The position numbers and the translations under genes were made by a program. From Mesorhizobium sp. LMG 17147 (GTDB lineage: Bacteria; Pseudomonadota; Alphaproteobacteria; Rhizobiales; Rhizobiaceae), in the NCBI RefSeq assembly GCF_024297145.1, contig NZ_JANCTC010000001.1, positions 708,938 to 772,937 of the forward strand: a DNA stretch of 64,000 nucleotides. The letters are read 5' to 3'. This document shows, one piece after another, positions 54,495 through 63,878 of the stretch. Below the pieces are notes generated by a model that was not told the origin of the DNA, did not search any database, and saw nothing but the letters and a program-made list of their open reading frames with translations. Every line of letters starts with the position of its first letter. Positions within the stretch are counted from its first letter, which is position 1.

Positions 54495-57400
54495 CTATTC
54501 GGCTGCCGGCGCCAGCGGCCTGACCCTGGCCATCATCGAGCGCAGCATCGCCGGTTTCAGCGGTTTGCTGATCACCGGCACGTCGAGCCTGCCGGCGGCG
54601 GCGCGAACCTCGCTGGAACGGTCGGCGGTGACCAGCACGGCCGGCAGGTCCTCGCCATGGATCGCACGCAACTGGGCGATCAATTCGAGGCCGGTCCTGT
54701 TGTCGAGATGATAGTCGGCAAGCACGATGTCCGGCCGATGCATGCCGGACCTGTCGAGCTCCTCCGCGCCGGAAAGCGTGTCGACGCTGCAGCCCCAGCC
54801 CTCGAGCAGGAGCCGCATGCCGTCGAGGATGCGGGCGTCGTTGTCGATGCAGAGCACATTGAGCCCGGCAAGCGAGGCCGCGGCACGGGCAGGCGGCTTC
54901 GCCTCCGCCTCGCGTCGCGGCGCCTGCACGGCCGCCACAGGCAGCAGCACGGAAAAGCGTGTGCCCTTGCCGGGGTTGGAAAAGATCCGGATTTCGAGCC
55001 GCAGGACGCGGGCGATGCGGTCGACGATGGAGAGCCCCAGGCCGAGGCCTTCCGCCTCGCGAGCGCCCTCGTCCAGCCGGGTGAATTCGCGAAACACAGT
55101 GTTCAGCTTGTCGCCGGCAATGCCGATGCCGGTGTCGATCACCTGGATCTCGGCCAGTTCGCCGCGCCGCCGCACGCCGACCAGGATACGGCCACGGCGG
55201 GTATACTTGATGGCGTTGGAGACCAGGTTCTGGATCAAGCGGCGCAGCAGATTGCGGTCTGTCATCACGCTGAGCGACGACGGCATGATCGAGAGCTCGA
55301 GCTTCTTTTCGGCGGCAAGCGGCCGGAAATCGTTGCCGATCTGGCGCAGCAGCCCGTCTAGGCCGAAGGTCGTATCGTCCGGCTTCATCGCGCCGGCATC
55401 GAGGCGCGAAATGTCGAGCACCGCGCCGAGGATGGTCTCGACCGATTCCAGCGACGATTCGATGTTCATCGCCGCCTTGCCGGCGGGCCCCTTGCCGGTC
55501 TTCTCGATCAGCGACGAGCAATAGAGGCGGGCGGCGTTCAGCGGCTGCAAGATGTCATGGCCGGCGGCAGCGAGGAAGCGGGTCTTGCCGAGATTGGCCT
55601 CCTCGGCCAGCATCTGCGCCTGCGCCAGCTCCTCGTTGACGCGGGTGAGCTCGGCGGTGCGGCTCTTCACCCGCTGTTCCAGGGATTCGTTCGCGCGCTT
55701 AAGCGCCAGATCCTGCTCGACGCGTCCGGAAATGTCGGCGTAGGTGGCGACGATGCCGCCGTCCGGCATCGGGTTGGAGCGCAATTCGAGAATGCGCCCG
55801 CTGGTCTTCAGCTCCATCTGCCAGGGGCTGACGAAGCTGGTCAGGCGGTTCAGCATGGTAACGCGTTGATCTGCCGGTATATCGCCGCGCTCGGCAAGGT
55901 GGCGCAGGATACGATCGAGTGAGACGCCGACCTGGCCCATCTCGTCGGGCAGGTCGAACAGCGCCCGGTACTGGCGGTTCCAGCAGATCAACCGGAAATC
56001 CCGGTCGAAGACAGTGATGCCCTGTTCCATCTGGTCGAGCGCGATCTGCAGCAGGTCGCGATTGTGCTGCAGCGCCTCGGTGGCGTCGTCGAGCAGGCGG
56101 AAGGCGTCCTTGGATTCGCGGTCGTTGCGGCGCAGCAGCAGCGACAGGATCAGCCGCGCCGAAGAGGAGCCGACGGCACTGGCCAGAAGCTGCTCGGAGA
56201 AACGGATGACATCCATGCTGGCCTGCTCGTTGCCGTGCAGTGAAGTGCCGCTGCTCTTTTCGAATGACTGGAATGACCGCTCGGTGCGTTCGACACCGAG
56301 ATAGCGCGCGATCGTGTCCTTGAGGTCGTTGACGGTGATGGTGGTGCGGAAGCGGCGCAGGCTCGGCAGCGGCCCCGCCTCGCGCGGCACGAAGATCGAC
56401 GCCTGGATGCGTTCCAGCGGCACCGACGCCCGCGACAGCGAGCCGAACACAAAAAACAGCGTGTTGATCGACAAGCTCCACAGCACGCCATGGTTCAGCG
56501 GCTCGGCGACGGTGCCGAAAAGAGCTTGCGGCCGCAACGCATCTAAGCCGAACAGGCCGTGGGCGAGGATGCCAGTATCGGGCGCGACGAGCGAGGGAAG
56601 CAGCAGCGTATAGCTCCAGACGACGATGCCGGCGACCATGCCAAGTGCGGCACCCCGGCCGTTGGCGCCGCGCCAGACCAGGCCGCCGATCATTGCCGGC
56701 GCGAACTGCGCGATCGCGGCGAACGACATCAGGCCGATCGAGGACAGTCGCGCGTTGTTGGTGCTCTCGCGGTAGTAGAGGAAGGCGATAAACAGCATGA
56801 TGAAGATCGCCGCCCGCCGCACATTCAAGATGAGCGTCGACCAGTCCTCGTTCTCGGAGGTCGTTGTCCGCAGCAATCGCCTCACGAACAGAGGAATGAC
56901 CAGATCGTTGGAGATCATGATCGACAGCGCGACGCTTTCGACGATCACCATTGCGGTCGCCGCTGACAGGCCGCCGATGAAGGCGGCCATGGCCAGAACG
57001 TCATGGCCGCTGAACAATGGCAGCGACAGCACATAGAGATCGCTGCTGGTTCTCGTGCCGACCAGTTCCAGGCCGGCCAGCGCGATCGGCAGCACGAACA
57101 GGTTGATCGCCACCAGATAGAGCGGAAACACCCATATCGCGGTGCGCAGCTCGGCCTCGCTGCGGTTTTCGACGATGGTGACGTAGAACTGGCGCGGCAA
57201 CATGAGGACGGCAAAGCCGCTCAGGCATGTCAGCACCAGCCAGGTAGCGAGCGAGGTGTTGTAGCCCATCGCCTGGCGCACCTGCGTGTTTTCGGCGAGC
57301 CGGTCGAACATGTCGCCTGGCCCGCCGAAGATCAGGAACGTGACCATCAGGCCGATCGCCAGGAAGGCGGCGAGCTTGACCACCGTTTCGACTGCCACAG

Positions 57401-57983
57401 CCAGCACCAGCCCGTCCTGGTGCTCCGTGGCGTCGGCATGGCGCGTGCCGAACAGCACCGCGAACAGCGCCAGCAGCATGGCCACGACCAGCGAGATGTC
57501 GCTGACGAACGGATCGAAGGAGGGCGGCGCGCCGGTATAGTGCTCGACCATCAGGCTGACCGAGCCGGAGATTGCCTTCAATTGCAGCGCCATATAGGGC
57601 ACCGCGCCGATGGTCGCGATCAGTGTGGCGATCGCCGCGACAGCAAAACTCTTGCCGTAGCGGGCGCCGAGAAAGTCGGCGATCGAGGTGATCTTCTCGG
57701 TCTTGGCCAGCCTGACAATGCGCTGCAGCAGCGGAAAGCCGAACACAAACACCAGCACCGGTCCGATATAGATGCCGAGGAACTCGAGGCCGCGCTCGGA
57801 GGACAGCCCGACCGAGCCGAAGAAGGTCCAGGAGGTGCAGTAGATGGCAAGGCTGAGCGCATAGATGAAGGGCCGGGCGCGGCCGGGGCCGGATGAAGTC
57901 GAGCGCCGGTCGCCCAGGCTGGCGATGGCAAACAGCAACGTCACATAGGCAATCGCGATGATGACGATGAACCAGCCCTGCAC
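54495..57983 (-). CDS. hybrid sensor kinase with sodium/solute symporter-like sensor (CrbS/NahK-like)
   Basis: 1162 aa from GTG 57983 with GGGAGGAAG upstream. Residues 1 to about 530 form a sodium:solute symporter-like domain of about 13 membrane helices. A linker resembling STAC, a PAS domain (about 645-745, ALDQMEQGITVFDRDFRLIC), a coiled coil, HisKA with H809 in AAGHDILQPLNAARL, an HATPase domain (NLVSNAIKYT near 905, GLGLGLSIVDR near 955) and a C-terminal receiver with D1090 follow. CrbS-type proteins govern acetate use and related carbon switches. The nearby LuxR-type regulator is the likely partner. Confidence 0.87.
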   Translation of the reverse strand: MQGWFIVIIAIAYVTLLFAIASLGDRRSTSSGPGRARPFIYALSLAIYCTSWTFFGSVGLSSERGLEFLGIYIGPVLVFVFGFPLLQRIVRLAKTEKITSIADFLGARYGKSFAVAAIATLIATIGAVPYMALQLKAISGSVSLMVEHYTGAPPSFDPFVSDISLVVAMLLALFAVLFGTRHADATEHQDGLVLAVAVETVVKLAAFLAIGLMVTFLIFGGPGDMFDRLAENTQVRQAMGYNTSLATWLVLTCLSGFAVLMLPRQFYVTIVENRSEAELRTAIWVFPLYLVAINLFVLPIALAGLELVGTRTSSDLYVLSLPLFSGHDVLAMAAFIGGLSAATAMVIVESVALSIMISNDLVIPLFVRRLLRTTTSENEDWSTLILNVRRAAIFIMLFIAFLYYRESTNNARLSSIGLMSFAAIAQFAPAMIGGLVWRGANGRGAALGMVAGIVVWSYTLLLPSLVAPDTGILAHGLFGLDALRPQALFGTVAEPLNHGVLWSLSINTLFFVFGSLSRASVPLERIQASIFVPREAGPLPSLRRFRTTITVNDLKDTIARYLGVERTERSFQSFEKSSGTSLHGNEQASMDVIRFSEQLLASAVGSSSARLILSLLLRRNDRESKDAFRLLDDATEALQHNRDLLQIALDQMEQGITVFDRDFRLICWNRQYRALFDLPDEMGQVGVSLDRILRHLAERGDIPADQRVTMLNRLTSFVSPWQMELKTSGRILELRSNPMPDGGIVATYADISGRVEQDLALKRANESLEQRVKSRTAELTRVNEELAQAQMLAEEANLGKTRFLAAAGHDILQPLNAARLYCSSLIEKTGKGPAGKAAMNIESSLESVETILGAVLDISRLDAGAMKPDDTTFGLDGLLRQIGNDFRPLAAEKKLELSIMPSSLSVMTDRNLLRRLIQNLVSNAIKYTRRGRILVGVRRRGELAEIQVIDTGIGIAGDKLNTVFREFTRLDEGAREAEGLGLGLSIVDRIARVLRLEIRIFSNPGKGTRFSVLLPVAAVQAPRREAEAKPPARAAASLAGLNVLCIDNDARILDGMRLLLEGWGCSVDTLSGAEELDRSGMHRPDIVLADYHLDNRTGLELIAQLRAIHGEDLPAVLVTADRSSEVRAAAGRLDVPVISKPLKPAMLRSMMARVRPLAPAAE

Positions 57984-58219
57984 GCCTCGAACTTCCTCCC
58001 TGTGCCGGTTTTGGATACGCTTGATCAGACGCAATCACAGCTTGGCGATCAAGTCCATCGCGGCTTTTGGCGTATTTTATCGGCTGCCTCGGGCAATCGT
58101 GACCGGCTGAAACCGGTCTTTTGCTCCTGTTTGCAACCGCAGGTTTTTGCTATCCTGCCTGCTGGTCGATGCCGAGGGCGCGGACGGCAGCACGGCCAGT
58201 CATGGGAAGGAGGAGTCGA

Positions 58220-58642
58220 ATGCTGAAAGAATTTCAGGAATTCATTTCCAGGGGCAATGTGATGGACCTGGCCGTCGGCGTCATCATCGGCGCTGCTTTC
58301 GGCAGAATCGTCGACTCCTTGGTCAACGACATCATCATGCCGGTCATCGGGGCGATTTTGGGCGGATTGGACTTCAACAACTACTTTCTGCCCTTGTCCT
58401 CGGCTGTTAACGCAACATCGCTGGCGGATGCGAAGAAACAGGGGGCTGTTTTCGCCTATGGCAGCTTCATCACCGTGGCGCTGAACTTCCTTATCCTCGC
58501 CTTCATCATCTTCCTGATGGTCAAGGCGGTGAACAATCTGCGCCAGCGGCTGGAGCGCGAGAAACCGGCCGCCCCGGCTGCCCCGCCGCCGGCCGATGTC
58601 GCGCTGCTCACCGAAATTCGCGATCTCCTCGCCAGAAAGTAG
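58220..58642 (+). CDS. mscL: large-conductance mechanosensitive channel
   Basis: 140 aa from ATG 58220 after AAGGAGGAG. The N-terminal amphipathic helix ([20 protein letters not shown]), pore helix M1 ([20 protein letters not shown]), periplasmic loop and M2 (about 77-100) are complete, followed by a proline-rich linker and C-terminal helix. It releases solutes on hypo-osmotic shock. An intrinsic terminator follows. Confidence 0.96.
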   Translation: MLKEFQEFISRGNVMDLAVGVIIGAAFGRIVDSLVNDIIMPVIGAILGGLDFNNYFLPLSSAVNATSLADAKKQGAVFAYGSFITVALNFLILAFIIFLMVKAVNNLRQRLEREKPAAPAAPPPADVALLTEIRDLLARK

Positions 58643-58665
58643 CGCCTGCGGCAACTTTCTGGACC

Positions 58666-58694
58666 AAAACCCTGGTCGCTGCGGCCGGGGTTTT
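58666..58694 (+). terminator. intrinsic terminator after mscL
   Basis: AAAACCCTGGTC and GGCCGGGGTTTT form a 12 bp stem with two wobble pairs and a GCTGC loop; the T-rich 3' arm continues as CTGTTTTC. It begins 24 bp after the mscL stop. Confidence 0.78.
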
Positions 58695-58752
58695 CTGTTT
58701 TCGTCCGCCCTGAAACACGCTAGCAGTCGAGCAAACGAAAACGGACCTATCC

Positions 58753-59919
58753 ATGACCTTGATCGATACCTTGCGCGCCGAGGCTCGGGCGGCGCCTGAA
58801 AGCGGCATTGTCGCCGTCATGAACCGTGGCCGCGGCCGCGACGGCATGATCCCGCTCTGGGCCGGCGAGGGTGACCTGCCGACGCCCGCCTTCATCACCG
58901 ATGCCGCCGCCAAGGCGCTCGCCGACGGCGAAACCTTCTACACCTGGCAGAGAGGCATTCCCGAACTCAGGCAGGCGCTCGCCCGCTACTACACCAGGCA
59001 TTTCGGCAAGACTTTCGCCAACGAAGAATTCATCGTCACCGGCTCCGGCATGCATGCCATCCAGATGGCCATCGACGCGGTGGCCGGCAAGGGCGACGAA
59101 CTCGTCTACCTGTCGCCGGCATGGCCGAACTTCGCCGCCGCCGCCGGGGTAGCCGGCGCCGTGCCAGTTGCGGTCACGCTCGATCAGTCGGGCAATGGCT
59201 GGTCCTGCGATGTCGACAAGATCGCAGCGGCGATCACGCCGCGGACCAAGGCGCTGTTCGTCAACACGCCGTCCAACCCGACCGGCTGGACCGCCGACAA
59301 GGAAACGTTGCAGGCGATCCTCGATCTTGCCCGCGAAAGGGGGCTGTGGATCATCGCCGACGAGATCTACTCGCTGTTTCATTACGGCCACGGCCGCGCG
59401 CCGTCGTTCATCGACATCATGGCCGATGAGGACCGCATTCTGTTCGTCAATTCTTGTTCCAAGAACTGGGCGATGACCGGCTGGCGCATCGGCTGGATCA
59501 AGATCCATCCCGCCTTGCAGCAGGTGTTCGAAAACCTGGTCCAGTATTCGACTTCCGGCGTTGCCCAGTTCATGCAGCGCGGGGCCGTCGTTGCGCTGGA
59601 TGAGGGCGACGCCTTCATCTTCGAGCAGGTGGAGCGGGCGAGGGCGGCGCGCGACCTGGTCTGCGGGATTCTTGCCGAAACCGGGCGGGCGCGCTTCACC
59701 GTGCCCCAGGGCGCATTCTATCTGTTCTTCGCGGTCGACGGCATCACCGATTCCCGCGCTGCCGCCTTCGACATGGTTGACCGCGCCAATGTCGGCCTGG
59801 CCCCCGGCACCGCCTTCGGCCCCGGCGGCGAAGCCTTCCTCAGGCTATGCTTCCACCGCCGTCTCGACCAGCTCGAAGAAGCCGCGCACCGGCTGGCGAC
59901 ATGGATGACGAGTGTGTGA
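58753..59919 (+). CDS. PLP-dependent aminotransferase, class I/II
   Basis: 388 aa. Fold type I features are visible: YTWQRGIPELRQALARYY near 65, NTPSNPTGW near 174, DEIYSLFHYG near 204 and the PLP lysine in NSCSKNWAMTGWRIGW near 237. It probably transaminates an amino acid with a 2-oxoacid; an aspartate aminotransferase-like function is likely but substrate cannot be stated. It is separated from mscL by a terminator and convergent with hemA. Confidence 0.86.
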   Translation: MTLIDTLRAEARAAPESGIVAVMNRGRGRDGMIPLWAGEGDLPTPAFITDAAAKALADGETFYTWQRGIPELRQALARYYTRHFGKTFANEEFIVTGSGMHAIQMAIDAVAGKGDELVYLSPAWPNFAAAAGVAGAVPVAVTLDQSGNGWSCDVDKIAAAITPRTKALFVNTPSNPTGWTADKETLQAILDLARERGLWIIADEIYSLFHYGHGRAPSFIDIMADEDRILFVNSCSKNWAMTGWRIGWIKIHPALQQVFENLVQYSTSGVAQFMQRGAVVALDEGDAFIFEQVERARAARDLVCGILAETGRARFTVPQGAFYLFFAVDGITDSRAAAFDMVDRANVGLAPGTAFGPGGEAFLRLCFHRRLDQLEEAAHRLATWMTSV

Positions 59920-59955
59920 GCTGCCTCGAAGCCCGAGTAGAGTTTCAAACGGGCT

Positions 59956-61233
59956 TCACCCGCCCGACTTCGGCACCAGCAACGGAATGACGCGGTCGCT
60001 CTTGGCTACTGAAGGCCGGCCGGCCGAACCGTAGGGAATCCCCAACGCGTCCCATGTCTCCACCAGCGCGTCCTGCAGGGAAGCAATCAGCGCGTCCGAA
60101 TGGAACGGCGTAGGCGTGATGCGCAGCCGCTCGGTGCCGCGCGGCACTGTCGGGTAGTTGATCGGCTGGATATAGATGCCGTGCACACCGAGCAGGCGGT
60201 CGCTGGCCATCTTGCAGAGCTCGGGATCGCCGACCAGAAGCGGCACGATGTGGGTAGGCGATTCCATCACCGGCAGGCCGGCTGCGGCCAGCACTTGCTT
60301 GGTCCGTGTCGCCTGACGCAGCTGCGCGTCGCGCTCGGCCTGCGAACGCTTGAGGTGGCGGATCGAGGTGGTTGCCGCTGCAGCGATCGCCGGCGGCAAC
60401 GCCGTGGTGAAGATGAAGCCCGGCGCATAGGAACGCACCGCGTCGATCACCGCAGTGTTGCCGGCGATGTAGCCGCCAAGCGTGCCGAACGCCTTGGCCA
60501 GCGTGCCCTCGATGATGTCGATGCGGTCGGCCAGCCCTTCGCGCTCGGTGATGCCGCCGCCGCGCGGCCCGTACATGCCGACGGCGTGGACCTCGTCGAT
60601 GTAGGTCATGGCGTTGTAACGCTCGGCGAGTTCGACGATCTGCTTGATCGGCGCGATGTCGCCGTCCATCGAATAGACGCTCTCGAAGACGATCAGCTTG
60701 GCGCGCTCGCGGCCGGCCGTCTGCAGCAGGCTTTCGAGATGCGCGACGTCATTATGGCGGAAGATCTTCTTCTCGGCGCCCGAGCGCCGCACGCCCTCGA
60801 TCATCGAAGCGTGGTTGAGTTCGTCCGAGATGATCAGGCAATTGGGAAGCAGCTTTGCAATGGTCGAGATCGACGCCTCGTTTGAAACGAAGCCGGAGGT
60901 GAAAACCAGTGCCGCTTCCTTGTCGTGCAGGTCGGCAAGCTCCAGTTCGAGCTCGACCAGCGGGTTGCTGGTGCCGGAGATGTTGCGGGTGCCGCCGGCG
61001 CCCGACCCCATCTTGCCTGCCGCCTTCTGGAACGCGGCAATGACGTCGGGATGCTGGCCCATGCCGAGATAGTCGTTGGAGCACCAGACGGTGATTTCCT
61101 CGGCGCGGCCATTGGCGCGCCAGATGGCGCGCGGGAATTTCCCGACGATACGCTCAAGGTCGGCGAAGACGCGGTAGCGACGCTCTGCATGGAGCTGGTC
61201 GATCGCTTCCTCGAAAAACCGCTGGTAATTCAT
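59956..61233 (-). CDS. hemA: 5-aminolevulinate synthase
   Basis: 425 aa from ATG 61233. It has the glycine C-acetyltransferase/ALAS fold with [12 protein letters not shown] near 54, [12 protein letters not shown] near 76 and the PLP lysine in [18 protein letters not shown] near 248. It condenses glycine and succinyl-CoA, the first step of heme synthesis in alphaproteobacteria. A perfect FNR/FixK box lies 124 bp upstream, so oxygen-limited induction is likely. It is divergent from galE. Confidence 0.96.
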   Translation of the reverse strand: MNYQRFFEEAIDQLHAERRYRVFADLERIVGKFPRAIWRANGRAEEITVWCSNDYLGMGQHPDVIAAFQKAAGKMGSGAGGTRNISGTSNPLVELELELADLHDKEAALVFTSGFVSNEASISTIAKLLPNCLIISDELNHASMIEGVRRSGAEKKIFRHNDVAHLESLLQTAGRERAKLIVFESVYSMDGDIAPIKQIVELAERYNAMTYIDEVHAVGMYGPRGGGITEREGLADRIDIIEGTLAKAFGTLGGYIAGNTAVIDAVRSYAPGFIFTTALPPAIAAAATTSIRHLKRSQAERDAQLRQATRTKQVLAAAGLPVMESPTHIVPLLVGDPELCKMASDRLLGVHGIYIQPINYPTVPRGTERLRITPTPFHSDALIASLQDALVETWDALGIPYGSAGRPSVAKSDRVIPLLVPKSGG

Positions 61234-61356
61234 GTCGCCTTCCCAATTTTGCGCGCGATCATAGTCATTGGCCCATTCGTCGTCCACTTGGCCTTTTTGG
61301 TCAAAATGCCACGCCCCGAGCCTGTTCCTAACGACCACGGAACGTGGCCTATTCCC

Positions 61357-61370
61357 TTGATGTGGATCAA
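61357..61370. promoter_or_regulatory. FNR/FixK box upstream of hemA
   Basis: TTGATGTGGATCAA is a perfect match to the TTGAT-N4-ATCAA consensus. It lies 124 bp ahead of hemA and 129 bp ahead of galE; hemA, known to be FNR/FixK-controlled in relatives, is the likelier target. Confidence 0.75.
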
Positions 61371-61498
61371 TCTTGTTTCAGGACAATGCCACGCGCCGAT
61401 GAGACCGGTTACCGCAGGTTCTAATGGCTCGGCGGCAGGTTTTCCAGTAAGGCGACGATTGAGACAGTTCCGACAAATCATGAATAGCGAGGATGCGG

Positions 61499-62494
61499 AT
61501 GACGGTTTTGGTGACAGGCGGGGCCGGCTATATCGGTAGCCATATGGTCTGGGAATTGCTGGACACGGGTGACAGCGTCGTCGTCCTCGACCGGCTTTCC
61601 ACCGGCTTTGAATGGGCAGTGGCTCCGGAAGCAAAGCTCGTTGTCGGCGACGTCGCCGACAGGGAACTGGTTGCCTCGATCATCCGCGACAATAAGGTCG
61701 ACGCGATCATCCATTTCGCCGGCTCGATCGTGGTCCCCGAATCGGTCGCCGACCCGCTTGCCTATTACGAGAACAACACCTGCAAGACGCGCACCTTGAT
61801 CGAGACCGCGGTGCGCGAAGGCGTGCCCAATTTCATCTTTTCCTCGACCGCCGCCGTCTATGGCGGCGCCGGCCTGGAGCCGGTACGCGAGGATGCCCGG
61901 CTTGCGCCGGAATCGCCCTATGGCCTGTCCAAGCTGATGAGCGAATGGATGCTGCGCGATGCGGCGATTGCCCACGGGTTGCGCTATACGGCGCTGCGCT
62001 ATTTCAACGTCGCCGGCGCCGATCCGAAGGGCCGCACCGGCCAGTCGACGCCCGGTGCCACGCATCTGATCAAGGTCGCCTGCGAGACGGCGCTCGGCAA
62101 GCGCTCCTTCATGCAGGTGTTCGGCAGCGACTATCCGACGCCGGACGGCACCTGCATGCGCGACTATATCCACGTCAGCGACCTGGCGGCGGCGCATCGG
62201 CTGGCGCTTCAGCGGCTGCGTGCCGGCGGATCGAGCCTGGTCGCCAATTGCGGCTACAGCCATGGCTATTCGGTGCTCGAGGTCATCGACAGCGTCCGCC
62301 GCGTCTTCGGCCATGATTTCGAGGTACGGATGGGCGATCGCCGCGCCGGCGACGCCGCCGCGGTGGTCGCCAATTCGGAGCTGGCGCGTGGCGAGCTCGG
62401 CTGGACCCCGCAGCGCGACAACCTCGACCAGATCGTTGCCGATGCGCTTGCCTGGGAGCGCATCCTGACCAGCAAGAATTCGGCTCTGGGGTGA
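61499..62494 (+). CDS. galE: UDP-glucose 4-epimerase
   Basis: 331 aa from ATG 61499, six bases after GCGAGG; ATG 61493 is too close to that ribosome site. The Rossmann NAD motif (VTGGAGYIGSHMV at residues 5-17), catalytic serine-tyrosine pair (FSSTAAVYGG near 120 and SPYGLSKLM near 143) and RYFNVAGADP are present. It interconverts UDP-glucose and UDP-galactose, needed for exopolysaccharide (the exoB role) and for galactose use. DadA-like gene follows 43 bp downstream. Confidence 0.92.
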   Translation: MTVLVTGGAGYIGSHMVWELLDTGDSVVVLDRLSTGFEWAVAPEAKLVVGDVADRELVASIIRDNKVDAIIHFAGSIVVPESVADPLAYYENNTCKTRTLIETAVREGVPNFIFSSTAAVYGGAGLEPVREDARLAPESPYGLSKLMSEWMLRDAAIAHGLRYTALRYFNVAGADPKGRTGQSTPGATHLIKVACETALGKRSFMQVFGSDYPTPDGTCMRDYIHVSDLAAAHRLALQRLRAGGSSLVANCGYSHGYSVLEVIDSVRRVFGHDFEVRMGDRRAGDAAAVVANSELARGELGWTPQRDNLDQIVADALAWERILTSKNSALG

Positions 62495-62537
62495 AGCGGG
62501 CTCTCCGCAAAGGTTGGTTCGGCGCGCTGGGGGCGGA

Positions 62538-63788
62538 ATGAAAATCCTGGTACTTGGGGCCGGTGTCGTCGGTACGGCGGCGGCCTATTATCTGGCCAGC
62601 GACGGCCATGAGGTGACAGTGATCGAGCGCCATCCGGCGGCGGCACGCGGCACCAGCCGGTCGAATGCCGGCCTGGTGTCGCCCGGAGACGCCACCGCCT
62701 GGGCCTCGCCAGCCGCGCTGAAGACGTTCCTGCGCGGCCTCTACAACCACGATCTCGGCATCAAGGTGCGGCTGCGCTTCGATCCGTATTTTTTCGCCTG
62801 GAGCCTGCGCTTTCTGCGCCAGTGCACGCATAAGCGCATGCGCGCCAACACCGACGTCAAGCTGCGTCTGGCGCTCTATTCGCGCAACTGCATCAACGCC
62901 GCCTCCGCCGAAATCGGCATCCACTATGACGAGCGCAAGAAAGGCATTCTCTATTTCTTCCGCTCGCAGCACAGCTTTGATACCGGCACCGACAATTATC
63001 GTTATCTCGGCGAACACGGCCTGCCGATCGAGATCGTCGGCCGCGACCGGCTGGTCGAGCTCGAGCCCGGCCTTGCCGCCGCCAAGGACAAGATAGCCGG
63101 CGGCGTCTATTCGCCGATCGACCAGACCGGCGACTCCAGCCAATTCACGCAGCGCCTCGCTGCCTATGCCGCTGAAAAACTCGGCGTCCAGTTCCTCTAC
63201 GGCACGACGGTCGAAGGCCTCGACATCGACGGCGGCCGCGTGCGCGCCGTGATGACCTCGGCCGGCCCGGTGGCCGGCGATGCGGTGGTCATCTCGATGG
63301 GGCCGGAGAGCGGTCTGCTCGGCCGCCGCTACGGCATCGATCTGCCGGTCTATCCGGTGAAGGGCTATACCGTGACTGTTCCGCTGGAAGATGAAAGCAA
63401 GGGGCCGACCATGGGCGGCGCCGACGAGGACCGGCTGATCGGCTATTCCAGGCTGGGAAACCGGCTGCGGATGTCCTCGACGGCGGAGTTCACCGGTTTC
63501 GACCGCACGTTCAAGCCACGCGATTTCAACTCGATCCTGAACACCGGCAAGGACCTGTTCCCCGGGGCTTTCGACGAGAGCAAGGCCGAGCTCTGGGCTG
63601 GACTTCGCCCGATGATGCCGAACTCCGTGCCGGTCATCGGCCGGGCGCGGTACGACAATCTCTACCTCGACACCGGCCACGGCCATCTCGGCTGGACCAT
63701 GGCCTGCGGCTCGGGAAAGTTCCTTGCCGACATAGTTGCCGGCCGCAAGCCGGAGATCGATCCGCAGGGATTGCTCTACGTGGGCTAG
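62538..63788 (+). CDS. dadA: D-amino acid dehydrogenase
   Basis: 416 aa from ATG 62538. The N-terminal FAD motif VLGAGVVGTAAAYYLASDGH (residues 4-23) is followed by the DAO-type oxidoreductase domain with GLRPMMPNSVPVIGR near 359 and GHGHLGWTMACGSGK near 381. It oxidises D-amino acids to 2-oxoacids, passing electrons to the membrane chain. The stop codon TAG abuts a transposon-like end, so the C-terminus may be slightly altered compared with the ancestral gene, although its length is normal. Confidence 0.9.
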   Translation: MKILVLGAGVVGTAAAYYLASDGHEVTVIERHPAAARGTSRSNAGLVSPGDATAWASPAALKTFLRGLYNHDLGIKVRLRFDPYFFAWSLRFLRQCTHKRMRANTDVKLRLALYSRNCINAASAEIGIHYDERKKGILYFFRSQHSFDTGTDNYRYLGEHGLPIEIVGRDRLVELEPGLAAAKDKIAGGVYSPIDQTGDSSQFTQRLAAYAAEKLGVQFLYGTTVEGLDIDGGRVRAVMTSAGPVAGDAVVISMGPESGLLGRRYGIDLPVYPVKGYTVTVPLEDESKGPTMGGADEDRLIGYSRLGNRLRMSSTAEFTGFDRTFKPRDFNSILNTGKDLFPGAFDESKAELWAGLRPMMPNSVPVIGRARYDNLYLDTGHGHLGWTMACGSGKFLADIVAGRKPEIDPQGLLYVG

Positions 63789-63878
63789 AGCGGTTCCTGA
63801 TTTGACGGAATCGAAGGGGATTCCCGATCAGTCGGTTCTGTGATTCAAGATGCTGGCTGGAGTGGAGGCCAGTATCGG
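63789..63878. mobile_element. left end of an IS630-family element
   Basis: The 90 bp between dadA and the transposase start contain GAGCGGTTCCTGATTTGACG, a sequence I recall as a repeat and insertion-element end in Mesorhizobium. IS630 elements insert at TA, and the dadA stop codon TAG supplies one. The exact boundary is not proven. Confidence 0.5.
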
